From Phlegmacium glaucopus (Eukaryota > Basidiomycota > Agaricomycetes > Agaricales > Cortinariaceae), in contig MU130036.1 of assembly GCA_015039465.1 (NCBI GenBank), positions 4,824 to 24,425 on the forward strand: a stretch of 19,602 nucleotides of DNA. Direction: 5' to 3'. A program made the position numbers and the translations under genes. Shown piece by piece: positions 1-10,800 of the stretch (position 1 is the first letter of the stretch; every line of letters begins with the position of its first letter). The notes below the pieces were generated by a model that searched no databases, was not told the DNA's origin, and saw only the letters and a list, made by a program, of their open reading frames with translations.

Positions 1-484
1 AAAAAAAGAAAACCACGAGTGTGCGTGAAAAGCGGTCTCCAGATGAGACCAATTGTCGAGTGTGCAGTTAGTATAAATGTAATCCGAGTCGTGATTGAAG
101 GTTGCCGATATGCGATAAAACTACTGGAGGATACCATGACTAGATGGTTGAAAAATGAACCAAATGGCTAATGTCCTCATCTAGGTTGGCCAACTTGAAG
201 TGAGTTACCCTGAAACAATGTAAAAAAAGAAATCCGTGAGTTTTACCTCGATTGCCTCCTTCATACGAAGGTGTCCTATATAATCCAATCATCTGCCCAT
301 GAAGGAAGTACTGGCATCCTGTTGGAAACAGGGTTTTGAGGACTGAATTGGAAATGAATGGACTTTTCAACCTACTCGCAAGAGAGAGAAGCAATGACAA
401 TTCTTAATAGTTCGTTATTGCACTTAGCAGCTTTCTTGTTCAACCACAATGTCATGACGTCCTGCGGGAATAGCACAAGCTATG
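1..484. other. Non-coding stretch, no gene recognised
   Basis: No reading frame here shows recognisable protein similarity. The open frames on both strands are short, lack repeat or domain character, and have no convincing exon-intron structure. The sequence upstream of about 485 does not match the second copy of the duplicated block, so this looks like unique sequence flanking the repeat. Confidence 0.5.
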
Positions 485-1473
485 AGGCTACCTACCCGCT
501 TTGTAACCCGCAAGTAGTGCTAGGTAAGAAGCAGGAGCTAGCGAAGGGGGGCCAGAGGAAGGGGTCGAGGACATTCAAATATAACACTATCCGTTGGGTT
601 CGGTTATACTGCCAGTGCTATATCACATCTTGCCCCTTGTCTACCGTGGGAAGAGCAAACTTGAACTCACATCATCATTATTAGGTCTGTTTTAGGAGAC
701 TAAACTCGCACAGCCCATCAGAGCCCATCTCCGTATTACAGCTACTCAAAACCATGTACAGAGTGAGGCGGACGTGGGATTTTTTCAGAGGGTGTCTAGG
801 GTTTTGCATGTAGCTGTCAACCGCGCTCTGTTGACTATCCTCATGTCGAACGAAAGATCGTCAAAGACCAATCGCTTGTGGAAAGTTACTCGATTTTTCA
901 AAGGGAAATTGTCTTCTTCGTCACAATCACCTACACCGTTGTCGATCGATGTAGGTTCAAGCTCTGATAACCATACGATAGCAACGACAGATTCAAGGTA
1001 ATCCCCGCCGTTTAACCTTTCCTTGATTATATACCTGATATCTTCGTACTTTCAAGTAATTTGCCGCATAATATGATCCCTGTGGTCGCTGTCGATAACG
1101 CGCCAGCTGCAACTATGAAGGTATACACAGTGCCCCCTCAAATTCCCGTACCTGTTTCAGAAACGATACCTGTTGTGCCAAGGCAGCTTGTTTCCGTTAG
1201 TAGTCCAGGACCAGAACTTGAAACTCCACCCACGGTTAGCATCATGTTACGCTCATGATCATCGTCACTAATTACTGCTCATTTAGCAGATAACTCCGAA
1301 CACTCATAGTCTAATGTCTCTCTTCAAAGATGCTCACAATGTGTACATGTCCCATCCGACGATTACCATGGTCAATAACGTAGGTGTCATTCTAGCAGCG
1401 TAAATGCTAATCTGCGTCTTGACAATTCCATCTTCCTTTAAGATCCAGAATGTGTTCAGCGCTGGTGGAACTG
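485..1473 (+). repeat. Copy A of a duplicated NLR leader block
   Basis: This segment matches 7015-7796 (copy B) almost continuously. Shared landmarks include gtcgaggacattc, gtctaccgtgggaagagc, and the region encoding VSVSSPGPELETPP. The match ends abruptly just after ttcagcgctggtgga (1473 here, 7793 there), where copy A changes to beta-trefoil coding sequence and copy B runs on toward the NACHT domain. Copy A carries about 150 extra bases between gggaagagcaaac and the tcgaacgaaag start region. Introns and non-coding parts are conserved as well as exons, which points to a fairly recent DNA-level duplication rather than to selection on protein. Confidence 0.85.
843..1258 (+). pseudogene. Degenerate copy of the NLR leader exons
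   Basis: Exon 1 (843-997) begins with ATG and encodes MSNERSSKTNRLWKV followed by a Ser-rich tract. A 59-base GTAATC..CAAG intron (998-1056) joins it in phase 2 to exon 2 (1057-1258), rich in Pro and Val (PVVAVDNAPAAT, VSSPGPELETPP). The frame stops at TGA 1256-1258, where copy B reads a Gly codon (tcatgatcatcg against tcaggatcatcg). Downstream, the intron acceptor used in copy B (ttaacag|ttcc) has become gacaattcc. So this copy cannot make the longer leader; it could at most make a small disordered protein. No domain is recognised. It is clearly a paralogue of 7200-7701, with decay inferred from the stop and the lost acceptor. Confidence 0.6.
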
Positions 1474-1918
1474 AACAGACCAGATACGACGGTGATTATG
1501 AGATCAAATCCGCCGCAAATGGCCAGACCTTGGGCGTCAACGACCAGAATCAGCTGTTTGAAAGCGCATCGATGCGCAGGGTTAACTGGACCATGGAACG
1601 TCGAGGTTCCGATACACACGTGTTTGTCTTCTGCTTCTGCACATTTTATTCGACTGAATTTGAAGTAGCATTGGGGATGCCTCTGATGCGCGAGCTATTC
1701 AGCTCCCCAGAAATGGCCCCGTAAGCCGATCACTAGACCTAATAGTATTAATTTGGATTCTTATTTCTATAGGTCACAGCCGAGACCCGTAATGTAAGTG
1801 GCATCTCTTAGATCGCGTGTTCGCCATTCATTTCTTGAACCAGAACCAAGACCATCAGCGCAGGGTCATTGAGCCAGATCCACTAAGCGTCAGTGGTTTT
1901 ATCATATTATTTGCTTGA
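1404..1918 (+). CDS. Chimeric fragment: NLR-leader exon fused to a partial beta-trefoil protein
   Basis: A four-exon model stays open: 1404-1621, 1666-1720, 1773-1793 and 1844-1918, giving 122 residues. The first ~23 residues (MLICVLTIPSSFKIQNVFSA) come from the duplicated NLR leader block. After the breakpoint near 1473 the protein becomes beta-trefoil: DGDYEIKS, GQTLGVN, NWTMERRGSD, then SIGDASDARAIQLPRNGP, the micro-exon VTAETRN, and a final NQDHQRRVIEP. Every piece aligns with the minus-strand gene 14805-16102 (DGDYVITS, FWTIEPRGSD, IGNAANHFVIQHPTSGP, PIVAIRN, NAPHQRWMLEP), and all three introns sit in the same place and phase. Only about two of three trefoil subdomains are present, so folding is doubtful. 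ATG 1404 is the first in frame and may be fortuitous. This is a remnant or a young chimera; expression is unknown. Confidence 0.5.
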
Positions 1919-1937
1919 GACTCGAAGAAATTTCAAC

Positions 1938-2727
1938 ATGGCAGGAGAGGCGAGGGGGTAAGTCATCCCTGAAGGTAAATTATTTTCGGTCATTGTTTAA
2001 AAAGACGCCTAGAATGGACAGGGTTCCCAACCGGAAAATTTCGCATTCGTGCTGTTGGAACCTCTTATTACTGGACGCCCACTAGGCGGAAAACCTTCCA
2101 AGACGGCAATACGATCCACGTTTGGCGGCTGGGTAGGGAGGAGTCGCAGGTGCAGGAGTGGTTTTCTATCAACTTTGGCTATCAGTAGCTGACATTTCGC
2201 GAAGAGCTTTTTCGTGAACCCAAAAGGAAACTTATCCTGTGGTATTAATGGCGCCCAGATCGATGTAATAGGTATGTATCAAGGCTCTTGATTTAATAAT
2301 GTTATATCATGATTCATTATTAGGCAATGCATTAATAACGACACTCGATCGTCAACGTACCGAACCATACCCAAACCCCTGGTCCCATCCTCTGCCGACG
2401 TTTTCATATTCAGCCAAGTCGAAGATGATCACTATTAAATTCTATGCTGATCCAGTGGTATCCAACTCCTGGCCACGGGCTGAAAGCGAGTGGCGAGATA
2501 AAGAATTCGCCCTTGCAGCACGGTCCGTGGTGGGTACAATAATCCCGAGCTTTCAAGAAATTGCCAGATGGGCCCCAGTTTCTGCCCAATCTACTATCCG
2601 ATGGGTCGACACGGTTGGATACGAACGCCCAGCCCGTCGGTGGGATAATTTAGGAGTTGAAGAGATAACACAAAACATGCTACAACAAGACTTGGACAGG
2701 ATGCAATGGGAGATTGAGAGTATTTAA
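1938..2727 (+). pseudogene. Ricin-B-like (beta-trefoil) lectin gene, frameshifted
   Basis: Three pieces in order look like one beta-trefoil protein. Residues read from 2015 include GKFRIRAVGTSYYW, DGNTIHVWRLG and QEWFSIN, typical of a first trefoil subdomain. From 2193 comes FFVNPKGNLSCGINGAQIDV. After a GTATGT..TTAG intron (2272-2323) come GNALITTLDRQ and a 135-residue tail ending at TAA 2725-2727. The first piece runs into TAG at 2186-2188 and the second is in another reading frame with no room for an intron, so a one-base indel lies between about 2165 and 2195. The likely start ATG 1938 has a GTAAGT donor at once, but the phase is off by one; a slip in the five-G run before the donor would explain it. 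Sugar binding is not demonstrated. Confidence 0.5.
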
Positions 2728-3324
2728 AGTCATTGTAGAAATATCTGTACTAGTAGCTGCTTGAATGAAATTCTTGTTCCTTGTCTGATCTTGTCACGCA
2801 CCTTCCACTCACGATTCACGACACCAACTCATTTGAACTCGATCTGTTAGGCTCGAACAAGGAGTTGAAACTGCACTAGTCAAGCTATAGCATAAGCAGC
2901 TCCACGCGCTGCCTAGGCATCCATTAATTAGGCAGGGATTGTAGCTGCTTGCCTAAACATGCTCTTGGGCACACACTTCAGATCGCTGCCTTGGCAGCAG
3001 TTGAAGTAGCTGGAAGACGCATACATTGATTTGAGATACCTCGGAAGCAGCGAGCTCAGCTTCTCTTGTCCTAAACATTTCAAATATGTTATATCTGTGC
3101 CCCCCTTAATGATGTAAATATTTTCTTCTAGGAAATCACGCGCATACAGTCTCACTCGCTACGTGAGAGGTTGTGGCTCGTTTTGCGCCTAGCGACGTCG
3201 TTCGTGTTTGGGGGTGAGTGGCTGCCCCCGTGGTTAGGTGTCGGTGTCGGTGATTGTGACATCTTGATGAATAATTATTGGGTTTGGGTAAACGGTAGTC
3301 CTAGGGTAGCTGTGTATCGAAAGG
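2728..3324. other. Intergenic region, no gene recognised
   Basis: About 600 bases without a frame I can assign. Frames here (for example minus strand 2928-3155, plus strand from 3171) show no domain character. If the TFIIIC copy that follows ever had its N-terminal half here, it is no longer recognisable. Confidence 0.4.
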
Positions 3325-6003
3325 TAGATAGCTACTACTACTATGATGCTGCCCTTGATTTTCTCCCGGCTTTTAGGGCGTGGGAAAATTTCGATGGTGA
3401 GAACAAGGATCCATCCAATGTCGACGCGTTATGGGATAGGGCACCTCTTGCCAAAGAGATCGGGGATTTTCGAACCGTCCGTCCATCCTTGTGCAGTATA
3501 TGAATGCCTGCCATCTCACATATCATAGGCGCTTGCCATTCTCAAACGATTCCCTTATGATCTCACAGTTCGTCGGGAACTTCATACGATCCTCGTCGAA
3601 CTCTCCGACCTCTCGACCTGTGCTACCTTGCTGCGAGATGCTCTAACTCACTATATCACAATATATCCATCGGGTCAAGGGAAAGATAGCGCTTCTGGCT
3701 TGGTTATTCCAGCCGGAGGGTTCTCTCAGATGGATTTGCTGCTTCTCGCCGATCTTTACAATGTCCTAGGGCAGCATGAGCGGGCCATTGAAACCATTCG
3801 GAGAGGTACTCGGTGGCTTCAAGGAAGAGTGGATCAGAAGTAGATAGGGAATACGACTCTGAGGATTGGCCGGCTCGTTCTAGCCTCGGCGAAGGAGGCC
3901 CTGTACAAGCCGGAAAATTTATCCTGGATCCAAATGCGCGTCACCGGCTCGCAGTTGCCAGGATTAAAATGGGTGATGTAGAGGAAGGAAAGGTTAGTTT
4001 TCATTCCCCATTCTTATGTTGATCGTATCTATTGACTTTCAGTTCAATAATTGCATGCTAATGCTCTTCTCTCCGAAGACATTCTTGAATATTCCGTGTT
4101 GTTCGCTGAAATTGCAGACGCTTACTATGAGCGCGAGATGTACGCAGAAGCGAAGCCGGTTTATAAATTATTGGGTGGAGATCCAGCCGTATGTTCAACC
4201 TAGCTCAGTTCAGCATTCGTTTTCTGATCAAGCGAGTTAAAGACTAGTAGCATCTAAATTCTTCAAAACAGAAACATACATGAGAAACGTAGAGGAATTA
4301 CACGAAGCTGCTAATGTCTATGAACATGGTTGGTTTTTCCCATCTTCAAATATTGAAAATTGCACTATCTTACGAACTTGATGGTCTTCAGTGCGGCTCG
4401 CGGATCCATCTAACAACGATGTGAAGATGAAGCTGGCTGAAATTTATGAAATAATGGGTGAACCACGAAAAGCTCTTGACCTGGTTTACGAAGGTAATTC
4501 AGCAGCCTATCTCCAACGCTTTTTTTTCTCTCTAAAATGATGGTAGTGATCGACTCTCGCAAGAAACGTGGAAAATCAAATGCCACAAACCAGACTGAGG
4601 ACACAGCTAATCCCGCGAACACGTCATTATTTCCAGAAGACAAGGGTACGCAAAAGTCAAAAGCGGCTAGCATTCGCGCTCAGAATCGCTTGACCCGTGC
4701 GCAGTTGAGAGCATTGGAAGTTCAGAAGGAGAAGGAAGTGGTCAGGGGATATCGTAGGTGAAAAGAGCTTTGGACAGGTATGTTAGCGGGAGGGAAGAAT
4801 TCGGAGAGGGAATGGCTTGTAGAGGCAGAGAAGTTAATTGATATGTTTAGAGAGACGAGGAACTAGTTCGTGACAAGTCAGGTATGTTGACACGGCATTT
4901 TCAAGAGCATGTGGATAACTACTTCGCAGTCAAACCCATTTCGAGGGATGTTTCCTCCAGCTCGTATGAAAAGCGGGAGGAGACAGAAGCTGACGAGGAT
5001 CGCATGGCGTCTCGACTCCAACTCGATCTGGGTACGTCGTGCAGGTGTAACGCCATAGTTAATTCATCCACTCATTTGTGCTTATGTCTAGAACGTGATA
5101 GTCTTGCTCGCAAATTGGCCAAAAGTGGACACAAAGGTGATGCAGTGGATGACTTTCGAGGGGTCTCATTCGATGATTGGTTGCGATTGTTTATGCAGGT
5201 CGGCCACAAATATCTCTCATGTGCTGTACGCCTAGTTGATCGGAAACGCAGTACTGTTTCGTCTTGACGAAACAGGACCAATACGAAACCGCTGATGAGA
5301 TTCTTCGTCATATCATGGTATCGAATGCCTATCAAGCGAAGGAACGACAAGACTCAATCCGTTTAGCTTTGATGAGTGAGCGTTTCGCGTCACCGTTCAT
5401 GTCCTGGCACTGATGCACTGATATGGTCTGGGGTTTGTAGCATGTGCTATTACCGCAGAGCGTCATGACATTGTGGTTGAACAAGCCAGAAAGCTGATAA
5501 GCCAACATCAGTTCAATAACGAACCATTAAGAATTCTCGTGGCTTCTCTTGCGAGTGGGTTGAAAGTCACTGATTCATTCATCACCTCAACACTACAAAG
5601 GCATTTCTTCCCCCCTAGGCTATGCCCTTTCTTTCAAAATATAGAAATCTGCGTGGCGCAAATACAGAAGGAGTGCGTGAGGTAGAATATAACTCTGGGA
5701 GGATGTTTCATCAACTCGGTTGAGTCCTAAGGTTGTTTATATATTGTTATGGCCTTCTCATCATTATTCGTAGGGTTATATTCACATGCTATGAAACATC
5801 ATGAACGTATCCTACAGCTAGCTGAACAGAACAACGTAAGTCTCATTGCTCTGGATAATTTTTTATTTTTATTTTTATTTTATAATTGATTTCCGGGATG
5901 ATCATTTTGCGCGTGAAACAGCGTACAATTTGGCTCTCACCTTCGTCTTTACAGGAGCTATGCCATTAGCTGATGCTTTATACCGCCGATGGCTTTCCAT
6001 ATG
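3325..6003 (+). pseudogene. Decayed TFIIIC TPR subunit (Tfc4 / GTF3C3 type), 3' part
   Basis: In intact form this is a TPR scaffold subunit of the RNA polymerase III factor TFIIIC, acting at tRNA genes in the nucleus. Family-like segments occur in order: NVDALWDRAPLAKEIGD (3420), ILKRFPYDLTV (3540), MDLLLLADLYNVLGQHERA (3730), DPNARHRLAVARIKMGD (3920), YYEREMYAEAKPVYKLLGG (4120), LAEIYEIMGEPRKALDLVYE (4430), SFDDWLRLFMQ (5165), EYNSGRMFHQLG (5683) and the C-terminal end ALYRRWLSI then TGA (6001-6003). At least seven short GT..AG introns persist, so this is a DNA duplicate, not a retrocopy. Lesions are a frame change near 3830-3843, a one-base slip at the 4043 junction, TAA after SI near 4253 with an extra A, TGA 4759-4761, TAG 4864-4866, a frame change near 4970, and loss of about 100 codons between 5600 and 5635. 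The N-terminal part is missing. Non-functional with high confidence; the identity comes from recalled family motifs. Confidence 0.82.
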
Positions 6004-7014
6004 AACCCTACTCCAATTGCAATAGCTGAGCCTGTGATTCACCCGGAATCCTGGATGCCAACAGTCTTACTCAGCATGAAGTGGCGGTGAGGTAGAAGGG
6101 ATTGGTGTGTTACTTGATATTGATGTAGCGGTAGATATGGTCAGCGGTAGTGATGTTGTCCTAGTATTTGTGGTTAGAAAGGTAATTAGGGAATATAGGG
6201 ACATACCATGCTGGTGTTTCACTCGTCGAAATAGAGGAATCAATGTTATGCTACTTGAGCTTAACATATTCAGTTGCAGAATTACCAAGGCCTCCAGAGG
6301 CGATTCGACTCGGGCGATTGTTGCAAACATATTGATTCAGATTTAGAGCAGGCGCAAACATGGACAACCCAATTTGTTACAGAAACTTCTTATGTAATCT
6401 TCGGAGCTTCAATTATCGTCGCGTCGAGTGGACGCGATGGGGTGGATATTTTGCGACGTTTTATATGCAAGGGATATGGAATTAGTTTAAAGAATATCGG
6501 GTGAAAATTTCGTCCTGAGCGGCTGAGTTCTCGTTGTCGATTTCGTTCCTGTGGGTCAGACGAGAGAAAGTACCTTACATAATCATTGAGATTGCCTCGA
6601 ACTGCTCACCCATTTGCCTAACTCTTCCACATCAGCTCATAAGCCCCTAAATTTTTACAACAATGATTATTGTGATCTCTTAAAAGTCTTGTTCTCTAAA
6701 TTTTATCCAACAACCTCTTCCTCGTTGAGAAAAACGCCTGCGACCATATTTTCAAAGTCCGAAGATTACATAACAACTTTCTGACACGGTTCGGAGGGCA
6801 ACAACAGACTTCATATATCGTGATCCGTAGGGCACATCACATATATCGAAGTCTGGCTAGGAGAGACTACCAATTTGTAACGTCAAGGTACTTTTCTTTT
6901 TCTACGATGCCCTGCAAATGCCTCGTGAGTTTCTCGCTGGGCTTTCCCTGGTGTCCAACAGTCCAATACAAAATCAAAAAATTACTGGTCCACATCTGCC
7001 ACAATATGTTTTGA
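6004..7014. other. Intergenic, possible unidentified exon remnants
   Basis: No gene is recognised. One stretch, about 6276-6504 on the plus strand, reads as a protein-like frame containing TWTTQFVTETSYVIFGASI and ASSGRDGVDILRRF, preceded in another frame by RPPEAIRLGRLLQTY. This could be a decayed exon of an unrelated gene. Family unknown; confidence in coding origin is low. Confidence 0.3.
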
Positions 7015-7796
7015 AACCTACCTACCCCGCTTGGGGCCAGCGGGAGAGGTCGAGGACATTCTTGATGAGCCGTTGGATATAATAGTACTTGCCCTATGCT
7101 GTGTGACGTCTACCGTGGGAAGAGCAAACCGCACAGCCTTTTCTCCACTCTTTCTTGACTATCATCATATCGAACGAAAGTCCATCCAAGAGCAATCGCA
7201 TGCAGAAAGCTACTCAATTTTCCGAAGGGAAATTATCTTACATGTCACCATCACCCACACCGTCGTCGATCGACGTGGGTTCAAGCTCTGATAACCACAC
7301 GATAGCAGCGACGGATGCAGCAACAAGGTGAGAAGCTGAATCTCTTCCGTTCAATTATACCTAATCCCTTCGTACTTTCAAGTAATTCGCCGCTTAATAT
7401 GGTCCCTGTCGCCGTCGATAACGCGCCAGCCGCAACTATGCAAGCTTACACAGTGCCCCCTCTAATTCCCGTACCTACTTCAGCAACAATACCTGCTGTG
7501 CCAAGGCAGCTTGTTTCCGTTAGTAGTCCAGGACCAGAACTTGAAACTCCACCCACGGTTAGCAACATGTTACATTCAGGATCATCGTCACTAATGACTG
7601 ATCATTTAGCAGATGTCCCCGAACACCCACAGCCCAATTTCTCTCTTCCAAGATGCTCACAACGTCTACATGTCCCATCCAACGATTACCATGGCCAATA
7701 ACGTAGGTGTCGTTCTAGCAACGTAAATGCTGATTTGCGTGTTAACAGTTCCACTTTCCTTTAAGATCCAGAATGTGTTCAGCGCTGGTGGAAATG
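7015..7796 (+). repeat. Copy B of the duplicated NLR leader block
   Basis: This is the partner of 485-1473, lying directly upstream of the NACHT gene and presumably the source or the better-preserved copy. It keeps the CAG acceptor (ttaacag at about 7748) and the open proline-rich exon that copy A has lost. It differs at the first ATG of the leader: copy A has atgtcgaac, copy B has atatcgaac. Confidence 0.85.
7200..7701 (+). CDS. Ser/Pro-rich leader exons upstream of the NACHT-WD40 gene
   Basis: Two exons, 7200-7327 and 7383-7701, are joined over a 55-base GTGAGA..CAAG intron in phase 2. They encode about 148 residues of low-complexity, probably disordered sequence: PSPTPSSIDVGSSSDNHT, then NMVPVAVDNAPAAT and VSSPGPELETPPTVS. 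The start chosen is ATG 7200; the equivalent of copy A's ATG 843 has mutated to ATA here. The frame ends at TAA 7699-7701, immediately before a GTAGGT donor. If that donor (7703) and the CAG acceptor near 7748 are used, only this TAA separates the leader from the exon reading into the NACHT domain (KIQNVFSAGG). The leader may therefore be the N-terminal region of the receptor, a separate small protein, or a decayed exon. No known domain was recognised. Confidence 0.45.
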
Positions 7797-7878
7797 GACG
7801 GACGAGGCCTCAAATCTTGGTGAGCATGTAAAATCTTTAGACTCAGTGGGACAACCTTCGCTAAACCCAAGTTCATAG

Positions 7879-10800
7879 GCTGCACTACGTGAGAATCTCT
7901 TTCCACGTGCTGAGTTTGCAGAATACGACGCGGCATCTCCTGCTCCGCGCAACGGATGTACCGAAAATACTCGCAAAGCAATCCTTGATACACTACAAAT
8001 GTGGTCAAGTGATAATACGACCACAAAGGTATACTGGCTCAATGGGATGGCTGGAACCGGCAAAACAACAATCGCATACTCTTTCAGTGAAATCCTTGAT
8101 GACAAGGAATCCCTTGGTGGTACCTTCTTCTCTTCTCATCTTCGGGTTGATACGAGTGATGTTCGTTGCATCATTCCCACCATCTGCCTTCAGTTGGCTG
8201 CCAGGGGGTATCTTCCCTCTCTGTCCCACCTCATCCTAGATGTTGTGGAAGCCAATCCTGATTGTAAATCTTGGAGGATTGGCAAACAATTCCTGAATTT
8301 CATTGTTAAACCACTCACTGCTGCATACAGGGATAGAAGTGAAGTAGTAGTGCCAGTTATTGTTCTTGATGCTCTGGATGAGTGCTCTGACCAGTCCCTT
8401 GTGGCTGAGTTGCTTTCTATGATCTTAAAGCATAGTAAATCTCTTCCAGTCAAGTTCTTCATCACTAGTCGTCCAGAAATAATGCTGAAGGAGACTTTTG
8501 ATAATTGTTGGGATCATTCCAACTTCATCCTTCATGAGGTTGCAAAGGAGATTGTCAAGGCTGATATTGAGCTTTACATTAAAGCTTGCTTGCTTGGTGG
8601 CCAAGTGAAGCACAAGAGGCATAATTGGCCTTCTCAGGCTGAAATTGAAAGCCTTGTGAGCATGTCTGGCACTTTGTTCATTTATGCAGCAACTGTCTGC
8701 AAATATATTGCTCAGAAGGGTGGCCCTAGCATGCCTCAACGTCTTTCAGATGTGGTCAATTCAGAGTTGGAGGCAACATCTGGTGTAACCCATCCACTAG
8801 ATATTCTCTATGAAAGAATTTTGGATGCTGCCTATGCCTTTACAAATAAAAAGGAGCGGATGAATATAGACATGATTCTTACAGCTGCTGTATATGTCTA
8901 TGATCCTCTTTCTATGACTGCCATCAGTGCTTTGATGGAAATACCCATAGAACACACTGTGGCTGCCCTTTCCTCTCTTCATTCCTTGATATATATTCCA
9001 TCCCAAGGCTCTGATATGCCCATCTCAATATTCCATGCTTCCTTCTATGAGTTCATCAGTAATCAGATTCTTTCTTCAAAGTACTACCTTGACCCATGTA
9101 TTTCACACAGGCATTTAGCACTTCAGTGTCTGTCCTTGATGGGGAAAGAATGGTCAGAGAAAGAAAAGGTATCTTACTTGGCAGAGAGAAAATGTGGGGA
9201 GATTTCTGAATCACTTGCATATGCTTGTAGTAACTGGGCTTTCCATTTTACCTATGAAGATGTAGGTGGACCTGCTGAATTACAGGATTTCTTTCAAATA
9301 CATCTTCTGCGATGGATGGATTGTTTAAGTATTTTAGGAAAATTAGGAACTGCAATGCATTTACTGCATAAGCTAGAAAGCTGGGCAAATGTAAGTTATC
9401 CCCATTGCCATAAATGAATTGCACTGGCACTGACAAGAGAAAGTAGAGCCAAAAACTCTTGGCAACAGTGATTGATGCTGAAAGATTTTTGAAGGAAAAT
9501 TTTGATTTTATTAAAAATAACAGTATTGAAGGATGTCCTTCAGCACTATTTTGGCTCCCAGAAAAATCAGATATCTGGAAGGTATATGGAAGTAGGATAG
9601 CCTGTCCATGGAAGCTCTGTATAGGAAGGAGAAAAGCATGGAACCTATCAGAAGCAGTTCTCAGACATTCAAAAGCAGTCAGATCTGCTGCCTTCTCTCC
9701 TGATGGTATGCATGTTGTATCTGCATCTGATGACTGCACTGCACGGATCTGGAATACATTCACAGGAGAGTGTGAAGCAGAGCTGAAAGGACATTCAGAC
9801 TGGGTCACATCTGCTGTCTTCTCTCCTGATGGTATGCATATTGTGTCTGCATCTACTGACTGCACTGCACAGATCTGGAATTCAGCCACAGGAGAGTGTG
9901 AAGCACTGCACGGATCTGGAATACAGCCACAGGAGAGTGTGAAGCTGTGAAGCAGAGCTGAAAGGACATTCAGACTGGGTCACATCTGCTGTCTTCTCTC
10001 CTGATGGTATGCATATTGTGTCTGCATCTACTGACTGCACTGCACAGATCTGGAATTCAGCCACAGGAGAGTGTGAAGCAAAGCTGAGAGGACATTCAGC
10101 CTCAGTCAACTATGCTGTCTTCTCTCCTGATAGTATGCATATTGTGTTTGCATTCTGTGACTGCACTGCACGGATCTGGAATACAGCCACAGGACAGTGT
10201 GAAGCAGAGCTGAAAGGACATTCAGACTTTCTCACATCTGCTGTCTTCTCTCCTGATGGTATGCATATTGTGTCTGCATCTGATGATAAAACTGCACAGA
10301 TCTGGAATCCAGCCACAGGAGAGTGTGAAGTAGTTCTCAATCATTCATCTTCAGTCATATCTGCTGTCTTCTCTCCTGATGGTATGCATATTGTGTCTGT
10401 GTCTCGTGACTGCACTGTATGGATCTGGAATACATTCACAGGAGAGTGTGAAGCAGAGCTGAGAGGACATTCAGCCTCAGTCATGTCTGCTGTCTTCTCT
10501 CCTGATGGTATGCATATTGTGTCTGCATCTGGTGACCACACTGCACGGATCTGGAATACAGCTATAGGAGAACATGAAGCAGAGCTGAAAGGACATTCAA
10601 TGTCAGTCACATCTGCTGTCTTCTCTCCTGATGGTATGCATATTATGTCTGCATCTAATGATGAAACTGTATGTATTTGGAGTACAACCACAGGAGAGTG
10701 GGAAGCAGAGCTGAAAGGATATTCAAAGTTGCTCAGATCTGCTGTCTTTTCTCCTGATGGTATGCATATTGTGTCTACATCTTATGACTTCACTGCACAG

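Noticed and set aside
140..400. Minus-strand frame of 86 codons at the left end
   Set aside because: No domain character, no consistent exon structure, and no copy elsewhere in the window.
3830..3880. A spliced intron that would rescue the TFIIIC frame after GTRWLQGR
   Set aside because: No GT..AG pair of plausible length removes the TAG at 3841 without also deleting conserved coding sequence; other independent stops remain downstream anyway.
6067..6346. Overlapping frames on both strands
   Set aside because: Low-complexity Thr/Ser or Val-rich products of chance; neither shows a family motif.
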